The notes under the pieces: generated by a model
The model's input: only the letters and a program-made list of their open reading frames with translations
Database searches by the model: none
What the model was told of the DNA's origin: nothing
Assembly: GCA_964017195.1 (NCBI GenBank)
Contig: OZ024887.1
Location: forward strand, 59,535,311-59,599,310
Source of the DNA: Siderastrea radians
Taxonomy: Eukaryota; Cnidaria; Anthozoa; Scleractinia; Rhizangiidae
DNA length: 64,000 bases
Reading direction: 5' to 3'
Position numbers and translations under genes: made by a program
Part shown: in pieces, positions 12,217 through 25,000 of the stretch
How positions within the stretch are numbered: the first letter of the stretch is position 1
Layout of the letters: each line of letters starts with the position of its first letter

Positions 12217-15200
12217 TGCTGGCTGGCTGGCTGGCTGAATAAATGACTGATGCAAAGTGCTCAAACCTTCATAGCCTTGAGAAGGAGATCCATCCGTATT
12301 CTGTCTGGTTGCTGTTCTTTTGTTGCGTAACTAATATACTCCAGAAACACTGAGATGAGAATGCTGCAAGTACACGAAATGATAAACGTAAGATCAACAA
12401 ACTGACTACTACAAAATGTCTTGCAATTTAATGCAATCCCATCAAAAGCCAACAAATTATTCCTAAAACAAAAAAGCAAAACGCTAAAGAAATGCAAAAA
12501 AGATATCAAAGAAAACGACTAAACGCTTCCAGCAAAAGAGCTATTAAGCCACGTTTTAAGTTAGTGGTATTTGTGTACTTTTTCGGAAGTAATTGGAGAA
12601 CAAATTCACACACAATCACTGTAATTCCCCCTTACATTTGCCCCAATTCAAAATGGTACCCACTCTTGAAGGCCATTTCTTCTAGTTCCTTCCATGATCA
12701 GCACATTTTGGTGCACACACTACACAAACTAAACACCGACTTTGATTGAGATTGAACATGCCTTGAGGTAGAACCAAAAGGGAAGCGAAAGAGAGAGTGA
12801 CCCGGTAACAGCGCACAGGACAGAATGGGATGTTTGTGTACCTTAAAGGACCTCTGTTTCACAACGGGTGAAAGGGATTAATAGACTAGTTTCGAGTGGC
12901 GGGACAGAATGGCATGCGGGACAGGATGGGAAAGCACGCGGGACAGAGTGGAATGGATGTATGCCTTGAAGGTCCTATGTTTCACAATTTTTAGACCAGC
13001 TTCGAGTTCACCAATGCCGCTGAACAAAAACAATGAAGACGCACTTTTACAAGGTTAGTCTCAATCTGAAGTAAAATATGCACAAACACCAGCATGAAAG
13101 TGCTGAATTCCAAAAAAAAAAACAATGAACTTTTTGACCAACCATGGTGCTCAACTTGAAACTGGACTATTAACCCATTAACTCTCAACGTTTTTTAAGA
13201 GAAACCGCTATTTTAAAACAATGACGTTGTAATTTGGTTCCTGTCTGCTTAAATCCAGGTCCAAACGTCTACAACTTCCTCCAAAGCATGGAAACTAAAC
13301 TTCTCTTCCATTGCCGAAGTTGTTCCAAAGTTGTTTGTTTGTAGGCCACTTGATAGTCTTTCCTTGGATTAGAAAAGATTTCACCCAAACTTTTTCCTTT
13401 CTTTGTGTAAGTCTGGTCTATTTTAAGTGAGCGCTTCAGTTTGGTTTCTTTTTGTAAGAAGTATGCCAGGTGCACAATAGACTTTTTTCACGCGGCTACC
13501 ATTAAGCATAGAAACAAAACATTTTGCACGTCTAGCCTCGCAGTGAAAAACTTGAGAACGAGTTTAGACGTTGAAAAACAAAGTTTTTTATTCTGCGGGG
13601 ACTCAACATGGCCGCCGCGTGGAAAAGGTCTACAGGTTATCAAAAACACCTGCTGTCACTCAAAGTGATAACGTCAAAAACTGAACAAGAACCATAGTCC
13701 TTTACAGGCGCTTTTGGGAGGCACGGGAGTCAATGGGTTAAGTAAAGTAGTTCCTCCAGGCAGTTTACGTACTGATCAGCTTTTGTGGCTCCAAACAGCT
13801 CCTCTATGTAAGCATCTAGAACTGGCCTGAAGTGATGGTACTTTTTGTCTGCAAGCAGACTGATCGTGAACACCTGATGACGGATAACAAAGCCTCAGAA
13901 ATTGAACGTAACTATGTCACTCCCAAAAGCACTCAGTCTCAAAGAAGGGAAAAAACCCCAGTCTCAAAGACTACATGATGTAAAATGTTGAAAAACCAAT
14001 AGATCAACAGAACTGTATGAAAGTACAGTCAAACCTCCATTAACCGGGACTTGATTATCCAGAATACACCGATTTGTTTACGAACACTTACGGGTGACGG
14101 TCGTAACAACGTTGAGCGGAAAACATGTAAGTAATTTGACGAAACAGGCCGTTTTCTCCTCCTCAGTGAAAACGGAATGAGAGCACCGTCAGGAAAGATA
14201 TCAAAACACGCAACTATTTTATGGTTCTGTAAGTGGTATGAACCCAAGAGTCATAGCATAAGTCCGTAAGGTATGACCGTCTGTGTGAGTGTAGTTCCGA
14301 GAGGGAATGTTTATGGTGACATTAGGGAACTTTAGATTTGGGTACGAGTACGAGATCAGGTACCAGTACGACTTGCCAATTCCAGTTTGTAGGCTTTACA
14401 TTATCACTTCCACACCAACCTCATTCCTGGAGCTTCCTTCTCTACTGGTAAACTACAAGAAGGAGTGAGGGCTCTGGAAATGTCACTGGTTTGAAATTCA
14501 GAAGCTGTACTCATAGTCCGATCTAAAGGTCTCGATTGATTGACGTTTCGACAACCAGAGCGGAAATCATCATCAGAGTCAAACAACTTATTGACCTATG
14601 TGCGATTAGCGATTAGCTTTCGCTATTTTGCGGGTTACCTATAGATCTAGATAATAAGTACACGATGAAAATTCTCGGAAAAATTTCCGTACCCTCAGCA
14701 GGAAACCGACCCTCGACCTTCCACTTGCCGGTTGGAAATTTCTCCCGCGAATTTTCACCGTGTATACTTATTTTGCATAGCATTGGGTGGTTGGCTGGTT
14801 TAGTCTAGATCTGTATCTGTAACTTTTTAATGAAACAAATGTTGTTGTTGTTGTTGTTTGTAGTCGAAGATCAACTGCACTGTCCCATTCCATAGCCTAA
14901 ATTTGAAAGGTCTCCCATGAGGATTTTATCCAGATACTCCGCTAACTGCTTTTATCCAGATACTACGCTAACTGCTTTATAGTCTGACTTAAAGAATATC
15001 ACAGGGTTTTTGCAGAAAGGAAATTAAGCTAATATGCATGGGCCACAGGTGGCTCAAATTACCAAATTCTCCCAAAGAAAATCGAGATAAAGACTACTGA
15101 GAATCTTGGTAGAGACACAGCTAGAAATCTCAACTCACCAATGCATCAAATACAAGCTTGTCGTACTTGTTAGCGTGTTCCATCAATATGGCAAACAGAG

Positions 15201-16054
15201 CGTCAAAAGTATCTGTCAAGAACTGAAATATAACAGACTAATTAAATATTCACACTATTTATTCTCTTTTTAAAAAGCTAGAAAGTGTCTCCGCATCAAA
15301 TAAATTCTAAAAATAATGGTCCAGCTTTGTTATTGAAGACTATCTTACGGCACTGAAACTGTTTTCTGTCATCTGTTGCTACCCATGGCAAGGAAGGAAA
15401 TAGATTGAAACTTGAAAAAAATTGGGCCAATTTTTCAAGCTTTGGTGCCATGTCTTCAAAAATCACCAAAGAAAATTAGTATGGAACATTTTGTGTAAGA
15501 GTAAAGGCACTAAGTAATGATTTTAGCACGGAAAATAGAAAAATCCTCGTGACGTAGCCCCTTTAAACAAGAAGTTGCGCTATGAATGAAACAGCACCAA
15601 ATTCAGACATCTCTCCATCATGGCACGTTTTCGATTCGAAGGTTCTGCGTTGAAAATATCGCAAAACCACAATATCACTTCAACAGAACAAGGTAAGTAT
15701 TAAGTGTTTTTAATAACAATAAATTTGGAAAGCTTTTAACAAGTTTCTTTTAAGAATTAAATAGACTTCCCCAATAACGGTCGAAGAGGATGTGCACACG
15801 GTTTGCCAACTGTTTACATGTAAGTGGTTTGTTGACAACAAAATGTAAACATGACCTCTTTCTGTACCAGAGTGGTTCCAAAATGACTGTTGCAAAACTA
15901 CAACTAAAGTGAGACAACATCTGACTATACAGTGTACTCTCCACGTGAGCACAAACCTTAACAATTTCTTCACCGCTGACTTTCATGACAGTAACCAGAA
16001 TATCTTTTAATTTGCCAACCATGGAACTCCACTTTAGAAGTCCAAGAAGGTCAA
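1830..16054 (-). CDS. DOCK1: DOCK exons 24-40: armadillo-like helical region
   Basis: Exons are 16054-15957, 15222-15139, 13873-13773, 12363-12267, 12015-11963, 11866-11758, 10055-9985, 9634-9528, 8932-8805, 8242-8147, 7358-7260, 6491-6397, 4227-4149, 3936-3836, 3130-3072, 2781-2710 and 1906-1830 (residues 601-1109). Landmarks are [131 protein letters not shown] and [13 protein letters not shown]. In DOCK2 and DOCK10 structures this region is an armadillo array linking DHR-1 to DHR-2. Exon 26 was ended at GATCA|GTACGT because the next exon then continues without a gap against DOCK1. The next exon should begin beyond position 1. Confidence 0.92.
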
Positions 16055-19000
16055 CTGCAAAAACAGAAGGAGAATGTGTCAGGAAAAACTCAAGCCACTA
16101 CAGGTAGGTAGAAATATCATCTCCTGGGTGAATACTTGTTGCAGATCCAGAGTTGCTTATGAGGTGCGAACTCAGAGAAAAAGTGACGTTTTGGCCTTCA
16201 TGTCATGGGGGGTGGGGGAACGAGGAACGGGAGGGAACATAGGCCCAACAGCCACGCGGCCATCCCTCTTGTCACTTTCATCTATAGATAAAATAACTGT
16301 AAGTACAAATGATTGTAATAATAATAAACAATTATTGGACGAGGTTGAGCAAAATATCGTGTTTTGTCAGTGGCGAGCAGATCAATTACTTGCCGATGCC
16401 GAAGGCAGAGGCAAATGATTGATCTGCGAGACACTCTGGCAAATCACGATATTTTGCGAAATCGAGTTCAATAATTGTTTTATCATTCAACAAGACAATG
16501 TGTTTATGCATTTAACCAGCACGCTTGTTTCACAATTATTTATTCCTACACCAAGTGCGCGCTTTCATTTCGTTCAAAACTTTAACTGATTCTGCACAAA
16601 AATTAGTAAATTCCGCTTTCGCCAATAATTAATTGCTTTAAAACGAATACATCAACTGATTTGCCAAAAAGTACAACGTTCAAAAGGAAGATTCACACTT
16701 TTTTCTTCAATTTTTTTAAGTCCAAAATCGCAGAAGTTCCGCACTTTAATGGCTTACTTGTCAGCATTTGAGTTTGAGCTCTGAACAGGTGACTCAACTG
16801 CGCACGAGCAGAATTATTCGCAGCAAAACAACTTCGCATCGTAATGCGCATTGGCAGACAATTATTCGTAGGCAGTTATTTGCAGCGACGTAATGGTCTC
16901 TCGGCCAATTAAAACGCCGGATAAAACAACGTGAATGATAATTAAAGATAGTTGGTTCACTTATATTGCGCACTTTTCATGACGATGATCAATTGAACAT
17001 TACATCAAGTTGTATGTAGCTAATTAATAAAATAAAGTAACCGACAAGAAAAGGCCATATTTTAAAAGAAAACCGCCATCCGTTTTGCCATTCTTATATG
17101 TGACGGTAACTCAATCCACAGTTTAAGAGCTAAAGCAACGAAAAGCGCGGTCACTTATAGTTGTTGATGTTTTTATTGTTGATTCAGACAGCAATATTCC
17201 ACCAACACATTGAAGACTTAATCATTAGACTGTACTTATCATTACTTAAACTTAATTGGCTTAAAAGGAAGAACTGAGGACTCGAGATAAAGAAAGACGA
17301 TAACAAAACAAACATGTCAAAGAAGGTTTCAACTGGTCTTGTTCTAAACATGAACTTGAGGTTAGTATTATAGGACAAAAAAATGCAGCATACCATTTTG
17401 TGTTAGTTTAGTTGAGCAAAGAAGAGTTTGAATCTTAAATTTGTCACTTGTTGGTGTAAACGGCACGTTACTTGACTTGACGGGTTGGACATCATCCTTT
17501 TTGGAAGGAAGATGAAGGTACGACTGGGGATGCGGCAGCTTTCCATGATCATTCTGAGATAAAAAACAAAATCAGATAAGGCATTTGGTAAATGTTGCTC
17601 TCATGCTTCCCTCGACACTAATATTTCACAGCGGTCAAACGCAAAAAGCTACGACACTTCCGGTCTTCCAGAGCCTTGACGTTTCGGACTTTTATGAGCA
17701 TGAAGTTCGTACGAAAATGATGCATAACTAGTTCTGGCAAAAAGAATTTCACGCCGGCAAAACTTGTGCATGACCGTTACTTTATTTTGAACACACACTC
17801 GACGTAAAAAGCTTTAAGTTTTCAAAAACGGCGATAAGTTTTCCGGTCAAAGTGAAACTTTCTCTGTTAAATTATGGCGGGAACTGCGCACGCGTTGTGC
17901 GTTTGACCGCTGTGAACATTAATGTAGGGTGGTTACGTATATAGTTAAGTGTTCACAGCGGTCAAACGCAAAAAACAACGTCACTTCCGGTTTTTCAGAG
18001 CCTTAAAGTTTAAATCAGTTCAGAGTTTTACGAGTGCGAAGTTCGTATGAAAACGATGCATAAAATGTCCCGATAAACCAAATTTCACGCCGATAAAATT
18101 TGTGGATGCCAAATACTTCATTCCGAACACATGCTCAAAGTAAAAAGCTTTTAAAAGTTCTCAGAAATGGCGTTAAGTTTTGCGGTTAAAGTGAAAGCTT
18201 CGACAATTGTCCGTATTTCTTTGGAAAATTATGGCGGGAACTGCGCACGCGTCCTGCGTTTGACCGCTGTGAAAGTAAAGTGTAGCCTGTAAAACGTTAA
18301 GCACCTTGCTCCCGCAAAAAAAGGAAAGCACAAACGAAGGAAGGAAAAACAGAGACAAACAAAAATAAACAATAGCCCCGACCCGGATGTTAACAAACGC
18401 CTGTTGAATTCGATTTAAACTGCTCTGAGACACCTAGCTAGGAGCTCTGCTAAAATTCTACTACTTATTGAAAAACTTGTACTCTTCCCAGCTTTTGAAC
18501 AAGGCTCAAAAAATAACGCAAAAAACTTTAGTCATCAAAATCTCATTGCCACTTTTACAGATATTTAGGGTATCAGTTATTTACATTGTACTTTGTAGGC
18601 TGGAAGTGAAATATTTGAAATATCATGCAAGTGAATTGCAGATAAAATTTCGAACCCATGACCCTGCAACTACCGGTAGTTACAGGGTCATGCTCTCAAC
18701 TCCCATTCAAGCGTGATTTTTGATGTTGTTGTTGTTGTAGTAGTAGTACAATCAAAGCTCTCCTTGCCACCACTTTCGTAGGCGACCAGCTCTAGTTACG
18801 ACCAGCATGGTGAAACCCCGTTTGACTTGTCACTTAAACTCTGTAATGAAAAGCTCTCGTATAAGCGACCGCTTCGTAAGCGACCGCGACCACTTTTGTT
18901 AATTCAGGGCTCGAGACTAACGGTAGCCAACTAGTCACAGACTAGTAGAAATTCAGTTTTGGCTAGTAAGTTTTGCGCTTTTACTAGCCATTTTGGCTAG

Positions 19001-22000
19001 TGAAAATTTCAAAGCACTAAAGCACCGGATGGAAACCAAACTAAATATTGCTTCTGATGATCGGATCCCAAAAGCAAATTGAGTGAGAAGAAACTAAAAC
19101 TTATTCCGTAGAAGGATATCATAATGTTCGTATGATACTTGTTTTGTCCTCTCAACGTTTTTCCCTACTAATTCTTGTCTCAGATGGCAACGTTTTCTCC
19201 GTCATTTCTACGTTCGAACGAAATTAGCCGTCTTCAGAACGATTCACCACTCGTTTCCTTGAGAGGTCCATTAGTGCGTTCATATGATATTTGTCTACAC
19301 GTTAGTAGGCTCACACAATTCTTTAGTCTTCTGTTATCGACTTTTTTTCCATTAATTGCTACGTTCGTACAATAGTTTCTCTTCCCAGCGTTTCTCTCTA
19401 CGTAACGTCTTCAGAACATTTATCCGTATGTAAGTAGGTTCGTCGATTTATTAGCTTAGCCTTCTCAACGTTTCTTTGTACGTTAGCACGTTTGCACGAT
19501 ATCGTTGTGCTCTTCCTAGGGTTTTCAGTGTGTTTGTACATTCGTACGATAAGTCGATACTGCTTAGCGTTTCTCTGTACGTTAGTATGTTCATACGGTA
19601 TTAGTCTTGTCTTCTCAACGTTTATCCGTACGTTAGTGCGATTTTAGTTGTCTCATTTACGTTTCTCCGTAATTTATTGTCCCACTGTAATAGTTCAGTT
19701 TGTCCGTTAGGCGTTCTTCCGTGCGTCACACACGTTCTTACGGAATTAGTTTTGTCTAATAACGTTTCTCCGTAAGTTAGTAGTTGCGTATTTTATTAGT
19801 CGCTGTGTATCTTGGTACGTTGGCACCGTTTCTCCCTACTGTAGTGCATTTGCAACCAACGAGTTTGGTATGACTTCTCAACGTTTCTCCGTGCCTTAGT
19901 AAGTTCGAACCTTATTAGTTTTTTCTGCTCATTTATGTTTCTCCGCACATAAATACGCTTATAATTTAACAGTCTTCTCTTGTAGACGTTTTTCCGTATG
20001 TGAGTTGAGTGCTGTTTCAGTCTTGTCTTTTTGACGTTTCTCCATACCTTACAACGTTCGTACAATGTTAGTCTTGTCTTTCCAACGTTTCTCCTTACGA
20101 TGACATGCTCATATAAGGCTAACCGTTCGAGTTATTCGTCAGGATCCGACCGAAACGGAAAAGAGAGGCGTGAACTACATCGCGCCTGGGAATTTGCCCT
20201 GGAGGCACATAGGACTTTGTATTCCACGTGTGAGGATCTTTAACCGTCGAACACAGTATGAGAAAATGCGAAAAAGGCTGGCTAGTGAAAATTTATTTTG
20301 GCTAGTGAAATCAAACCTCTCACTAGCCACTTGGCTACTAAGCTGAAAAGTTAGTCTCGAGCCCTGTAATTACCAACGGGCTTTTACCTTTGTTTTTAAG
20401 TTCTCGTAAGCGTCCACTCGGTCAATACTTTAATTTAAGCACTCGGTTCTTGTTCAGATTTAGAGTAATACATAATACAAGTGCTAATGGTTCTTTGACT
20501 TGTACCTACGCGGACCTCTTCAGACTGTGACAGGCAATAAAAAAACTATTCAATATTATTACTACAAAACTATTAGTAACCATTAACATAGGACAAGCTT
20601 TACACTGAAAGCTCTTGTAAGCGACCAGCTCTAGTTGCGACCACTTTTCTGAATTCCCGAGGTGGTCGCTTACGAGATCTTCGACTGTAGTTGTTGTTGC
20701 TGTTTTGGGTGGGAGGGTTTTCTTTTCGCAACCGTTTAAGTTGCGTACACAATTGCGAGGGTCTTTCATGTATTGTACCTTGTAGACAAGTAGTTCGTGT
20801 GTCCCATCTTGCAGTGTGGTGCCGTCATTGTACATGAGTCGTGTGTGTGAAAATGCAAAACACTTTTGAGTTCTGTCTTTTTCTGTTTTGGAGAAAAAAG
20901 TGAAACATATTTCAGAACATAATATAAATAGTGACAACTTGCACAATTACCTCATCAAAGCAAAATAATTTAATACAAATAATTTAATACAAGCTTTAAA
21001 AAGCTTGTATTAAATGGAGTGCCTGAAATAAACGTGGCTTAATTAGACGCGAATTTAACACATTAACGGCCGGGCTTTTCCAGGAAAGCCCCTATTTTAA
21101 TGCAAAAGAGAAGGTAAAATTTCCAACTGTTGGGAAACAAGCACAAGAGTGGTGCTGTCGTATTTAGTTGACAAAAGGTTGTATGTTGCTGATTATATGT
21201 TGATGTACAAAAACAGAAAGCTGAGAAAGATATTCCTGCAAAGGAGAATAAACTTGAAGTAATGTCAGTTGTAAAAGTTGTAAAACTTGGAATATGATTA
21301 AAAAGCCTCCTACACCTAACAACAAGTTAGAAGTTTTGAGTCAAACTCAGATGATGGAAACTTGCACTGAGAAATTAACGTTCCACCTTGTAAAGCGCAA
21401 ATTCACGCTCCAAGGACTTGATGAACGCGTTAATTTCAAGGGCATTTAACTCCCTATTAGAAGGTACTACAGGTACGGAAGCTAAACGTTTTACAGTCCC
21501 ACGCTATCATTATCACATAATTATCATAATATATTACAATTACAATTCTTAAAAACCTTCATTAGCAGATCTGTGCTTAAACATCAGCCTTAAATGTGAG
21601 GTATGGAACTGCTCAATTGGAATGACCAACTGAAAACGAAAGAGGTAGATCAGTACTAAAAAAGGAAACAATTTCACATCCAGGATCCTTTCCACCTGAA
21701 CGTGTTCCACTGAGAAGAAATTCCTTTACTGCCAAGATCTCCCGAAGGATTTACCGTGAATAAACAACGTTTACCCATCTACCATTCAATTCTTGAAGAT
21801 TAGGGTAACCCCTTCCCTTCACTACCATTTATTCATCGATTACGGTCATCTCGCCACCAGGGAGACTCACCACCAGCGACCTCGCCACCAACCACCTCGC
21901 CACTGTTGGTGGCGAGGTGACTTTGTGGTGGCGAGATGGTTAGTGGCGAGTCTTCCTGGTGGCAAAAAGACTGGACACCATTGAGAGTACCAAGTGTAGC

Positions 22001-25000
22001 CACGCCATAACTTGGTCAATTTATAGTCATTCTATAAGAAGTTTTGGCACCAAAATGGTCTTGAAAAGATCTGCTCATTTACCTATACAGCATAAACTTG
22101 TTCTCTTATGATATACAGGTACGTTCATGTCATTTGACGGTTGACTACCATGAAAACTTTTGAACATTTTTTTCCTCTGATCCATTTGCAGTCTGAGACA
22201 AATCTTATGCTATTCTATACACTAGCAGAAACTGCCACACGTGTAGAGAAAGGTGTTTTTCAACTGAAGTATTTTTTGTTTACGTTTTAAAACCCATTTC
22301 TATCAATTAATTTCCAACTTGTTTCATTTATTTAATAATGCGTAAATGGGCGTTTAATAAAACCCATCATAACTTTACAAATGACATACATAGATGATAG
22401 TACATGGTCGCGCGGAGATACGACATTTATCTTCTCGTGTTGAAAAATATTCTACTCGTTCGCTGCATTCACTCGTGAAATATTTTTCAACACGAGAAGA
22501 CAAATGTCCTATCTCCAAGCAGCCATGTAATTTTCTGTTTATTACACAGATACCGATGAAGTACCAGGATAACGATTTCTTGGACTAATCCTTTATTTGC
22601 TGAATCAATATAGATCTTACGCACATTCGAATTTTGGTCGAAAAATAGAGAAAACAAGTAGCGTTTATATGTATTCTGAATATTATAGCAATAAGGCATA
22701 AAACTTTAATAAATCTCATTGGCTGACACTGAAGGAGCCATGACAACCGTGATACCTTCACGTGTGAAAGATAAGAATGGTATCTTCACTGGATACGAAA
22801 TTTTCGTCACTGGAAAAAACCTGGTATTTCATCGGTGCCTATATAATAAATAGATATCCAGGTTACATTAATTAGTTTGGAGAAAATTGCAATTGCCTCG
22901 CGCAGGGACGAGGCAAAAAAAAAGGAGTTAACTCACCTTTATCGTCTCCACCCATTCAGGTTTACCCATATGATAGAAAATAACTGAACGGTATTCACTG
23001 ACAAGTTCCTCTCCTGCCCCAACACTGATGACGCTCTGTTAACGAGGAATTGGAAAGTTGAAACATTGTATTGACTTCTTCAGAAATGAGTAAAGAAGGA
23101 CTGAGAATTGAAATGTGAAAACCAACTGGTCATCACCCATATTCCACATACCGGAAGAACTGTGCCATCTTCAGACAAAACATGCATAGTAACTTCGATG
23201 TTCTTATTTGTTGTTTTTCTACCTGTAAAATAACGTTTGGATTAATTAAAAATCTAGCAAGAAAATGAACTACCAAGTTTGAAACATCCAATGATGTCCC
23301 TTTGATCAACTGAGCTATGTATCAGATGCCAGACCTTACCAAAGTAGACAGTTGCCTAGATTCGTTAACCCTTTAAGCAATAACAGTGGCGAAAATGAAA
23401 TTTCTCTTTACAAAATTATTACTTCTTTACACTATCTAAATTATCTTCTTTACACTTATTTCTTCATTCCGCAGTTCAAATATATGAGTTTCATATATTC
23501 ATAATTTCATCTTCGTCTTTCCCGGGTATATTACGAACCAATTTAATGACCAGCTCCCAGTTGGCTTGTTAGCTCAATTGGTTAGAGCGCTGCACCAGTA
23601 TCGCAGAGGTCAGGGTTGGAATCCCGGCAAGCCTGATTTTTTCAGGCTTTCTTTTCGCAACTGCATAAGTTGCGTTAATAACTGCGAGGATCTTCTTTAC
23701 ACTTAAAATTATTACTACTTGTTCAAACAATCAAGTGATGAGAATAAAGAAAATGGTTAGCAAGGATGAGATGTCTTGATATTAAGACAAATTCTCCTTA
23801 CTGGTTCCATAAGAACTGTATGGAGAACAGTAAGGAGAATATGCATTTTTATCTCGGGGCTTAAAGGGTTAAGCAAGACTATACAAGCATCTGAGTGGAA
23901 TCAAAACAAAGAGAGCAACTTTTTAAGTTTAAGTAGAAAACGTCTCAAAAGAAACCAACATTTCATTAATTCTCACCTCTTTCAAATTCCCCTGAGTGAA
24001 TTGTTAAATACAGGTCATTCCGAAGATCACCTAATAAAAGATAATGAGTTTCAAAAACGAAGGAATTCATATGAAGGGCATGTCGAATGGCATCGAAACA
24101 AAACAGATCTCTGAAAATAAATGAAGGACATCTGACAGAGATATCAAAAGTTCTCCACCAACAACAATACAGAACCAAAAGTCAGCAAGTTTTAACACTT
24201 GCTGCGCTTAAAAGAGCAAGAGAAAACTCACCTGGCATGATGACTTCTGGAAAACCAAGTTTACGTGCAATACAGGTTTGCTTTGTCACAAGAAGTGGAT
24301 GCTCCTCCCGTATCTGGCAGAAAACAGCATTTACATCAGATTAGTATGTTATGTATAAGTGTGGTACACTTTTAGATGGGCTACATGTGAAACCCTAGCA
24401 TTAAACTCATCGCTTCTACAACTATGTTACCACTATCTCCTCAATTACTGATCGAATTAAACTTCTCAAGACATTCCCCACCTTTGTGCTCTCCTTTACG
24501 CTGCCGCCATGGTAACCACTCTAAATCTCAATCTGACCCCTTTCTTAAACCCAGGTAATATCATCTATTTTTCTCTCGGTGTGCGAACGTTACTTCAGCC
24601 CTATGGTACAATGACATTCCATTTCGAGACAACTCTCGTGCACTTCAACTTAAGACACTACTACTTTACGATACTAAGGTTCTACAGCAATATGAAAAAC
24701 AGTACTACAATCGTCTAAGACTGCGACTGTACAACACTTCAGCTATAGGATACTACGGTTTTTACAACACTACGAACCTATGGCACTATGCAAAGACTAT
24801 AATGCTAAGACTATATACTGTAATTAAACACAGACTACAGCTCTAAGATACCATCTCTGACACATTATGTTGTGTTTCTCCTACAAGGTGAGATGATGTC
24901 TATGTTGTAGTTCAATTTTATCCTTGGCTCAATTTTTATTTTTGGCTTTTGTTTTAAATTCATTATCATATATTTACATGGAAAAGAACAAAGGAATATA

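Larger units (their letters stand above)
23369..23868. mobile_element. MITE of the CCCTTTAAGCCC family split by a SINE
   Basis: TTAA flanks at 23365-23368 and 23869-23872. Ends CCCTTTAAGC and GGGGCTTAAAGGG are inverses. It is interrupted by the SINE at 23458-23689, which dates the SINE as the younger insertion. Confidence 0.75.

Noticed and set aside
12016..12264. Frame with QPASQPASQ and QSVSQSV repeats
   Set aside because: Tetranucleotide microsatellite, not a protein.
17680..17700. GACGTTTC at 17688 as another hammerhead
   Set aside because: No CUGANGA partner at the needed distance; it lies in a MITE repeat. The same applies to GACGTTTC in the minisatellite near 20032.
23563..23633. Functional tRNA-Thr gene
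   Set aside because: Changed T-loop and position 33, and placement between a SINE leader and tail with target duplications, show a retroposon.
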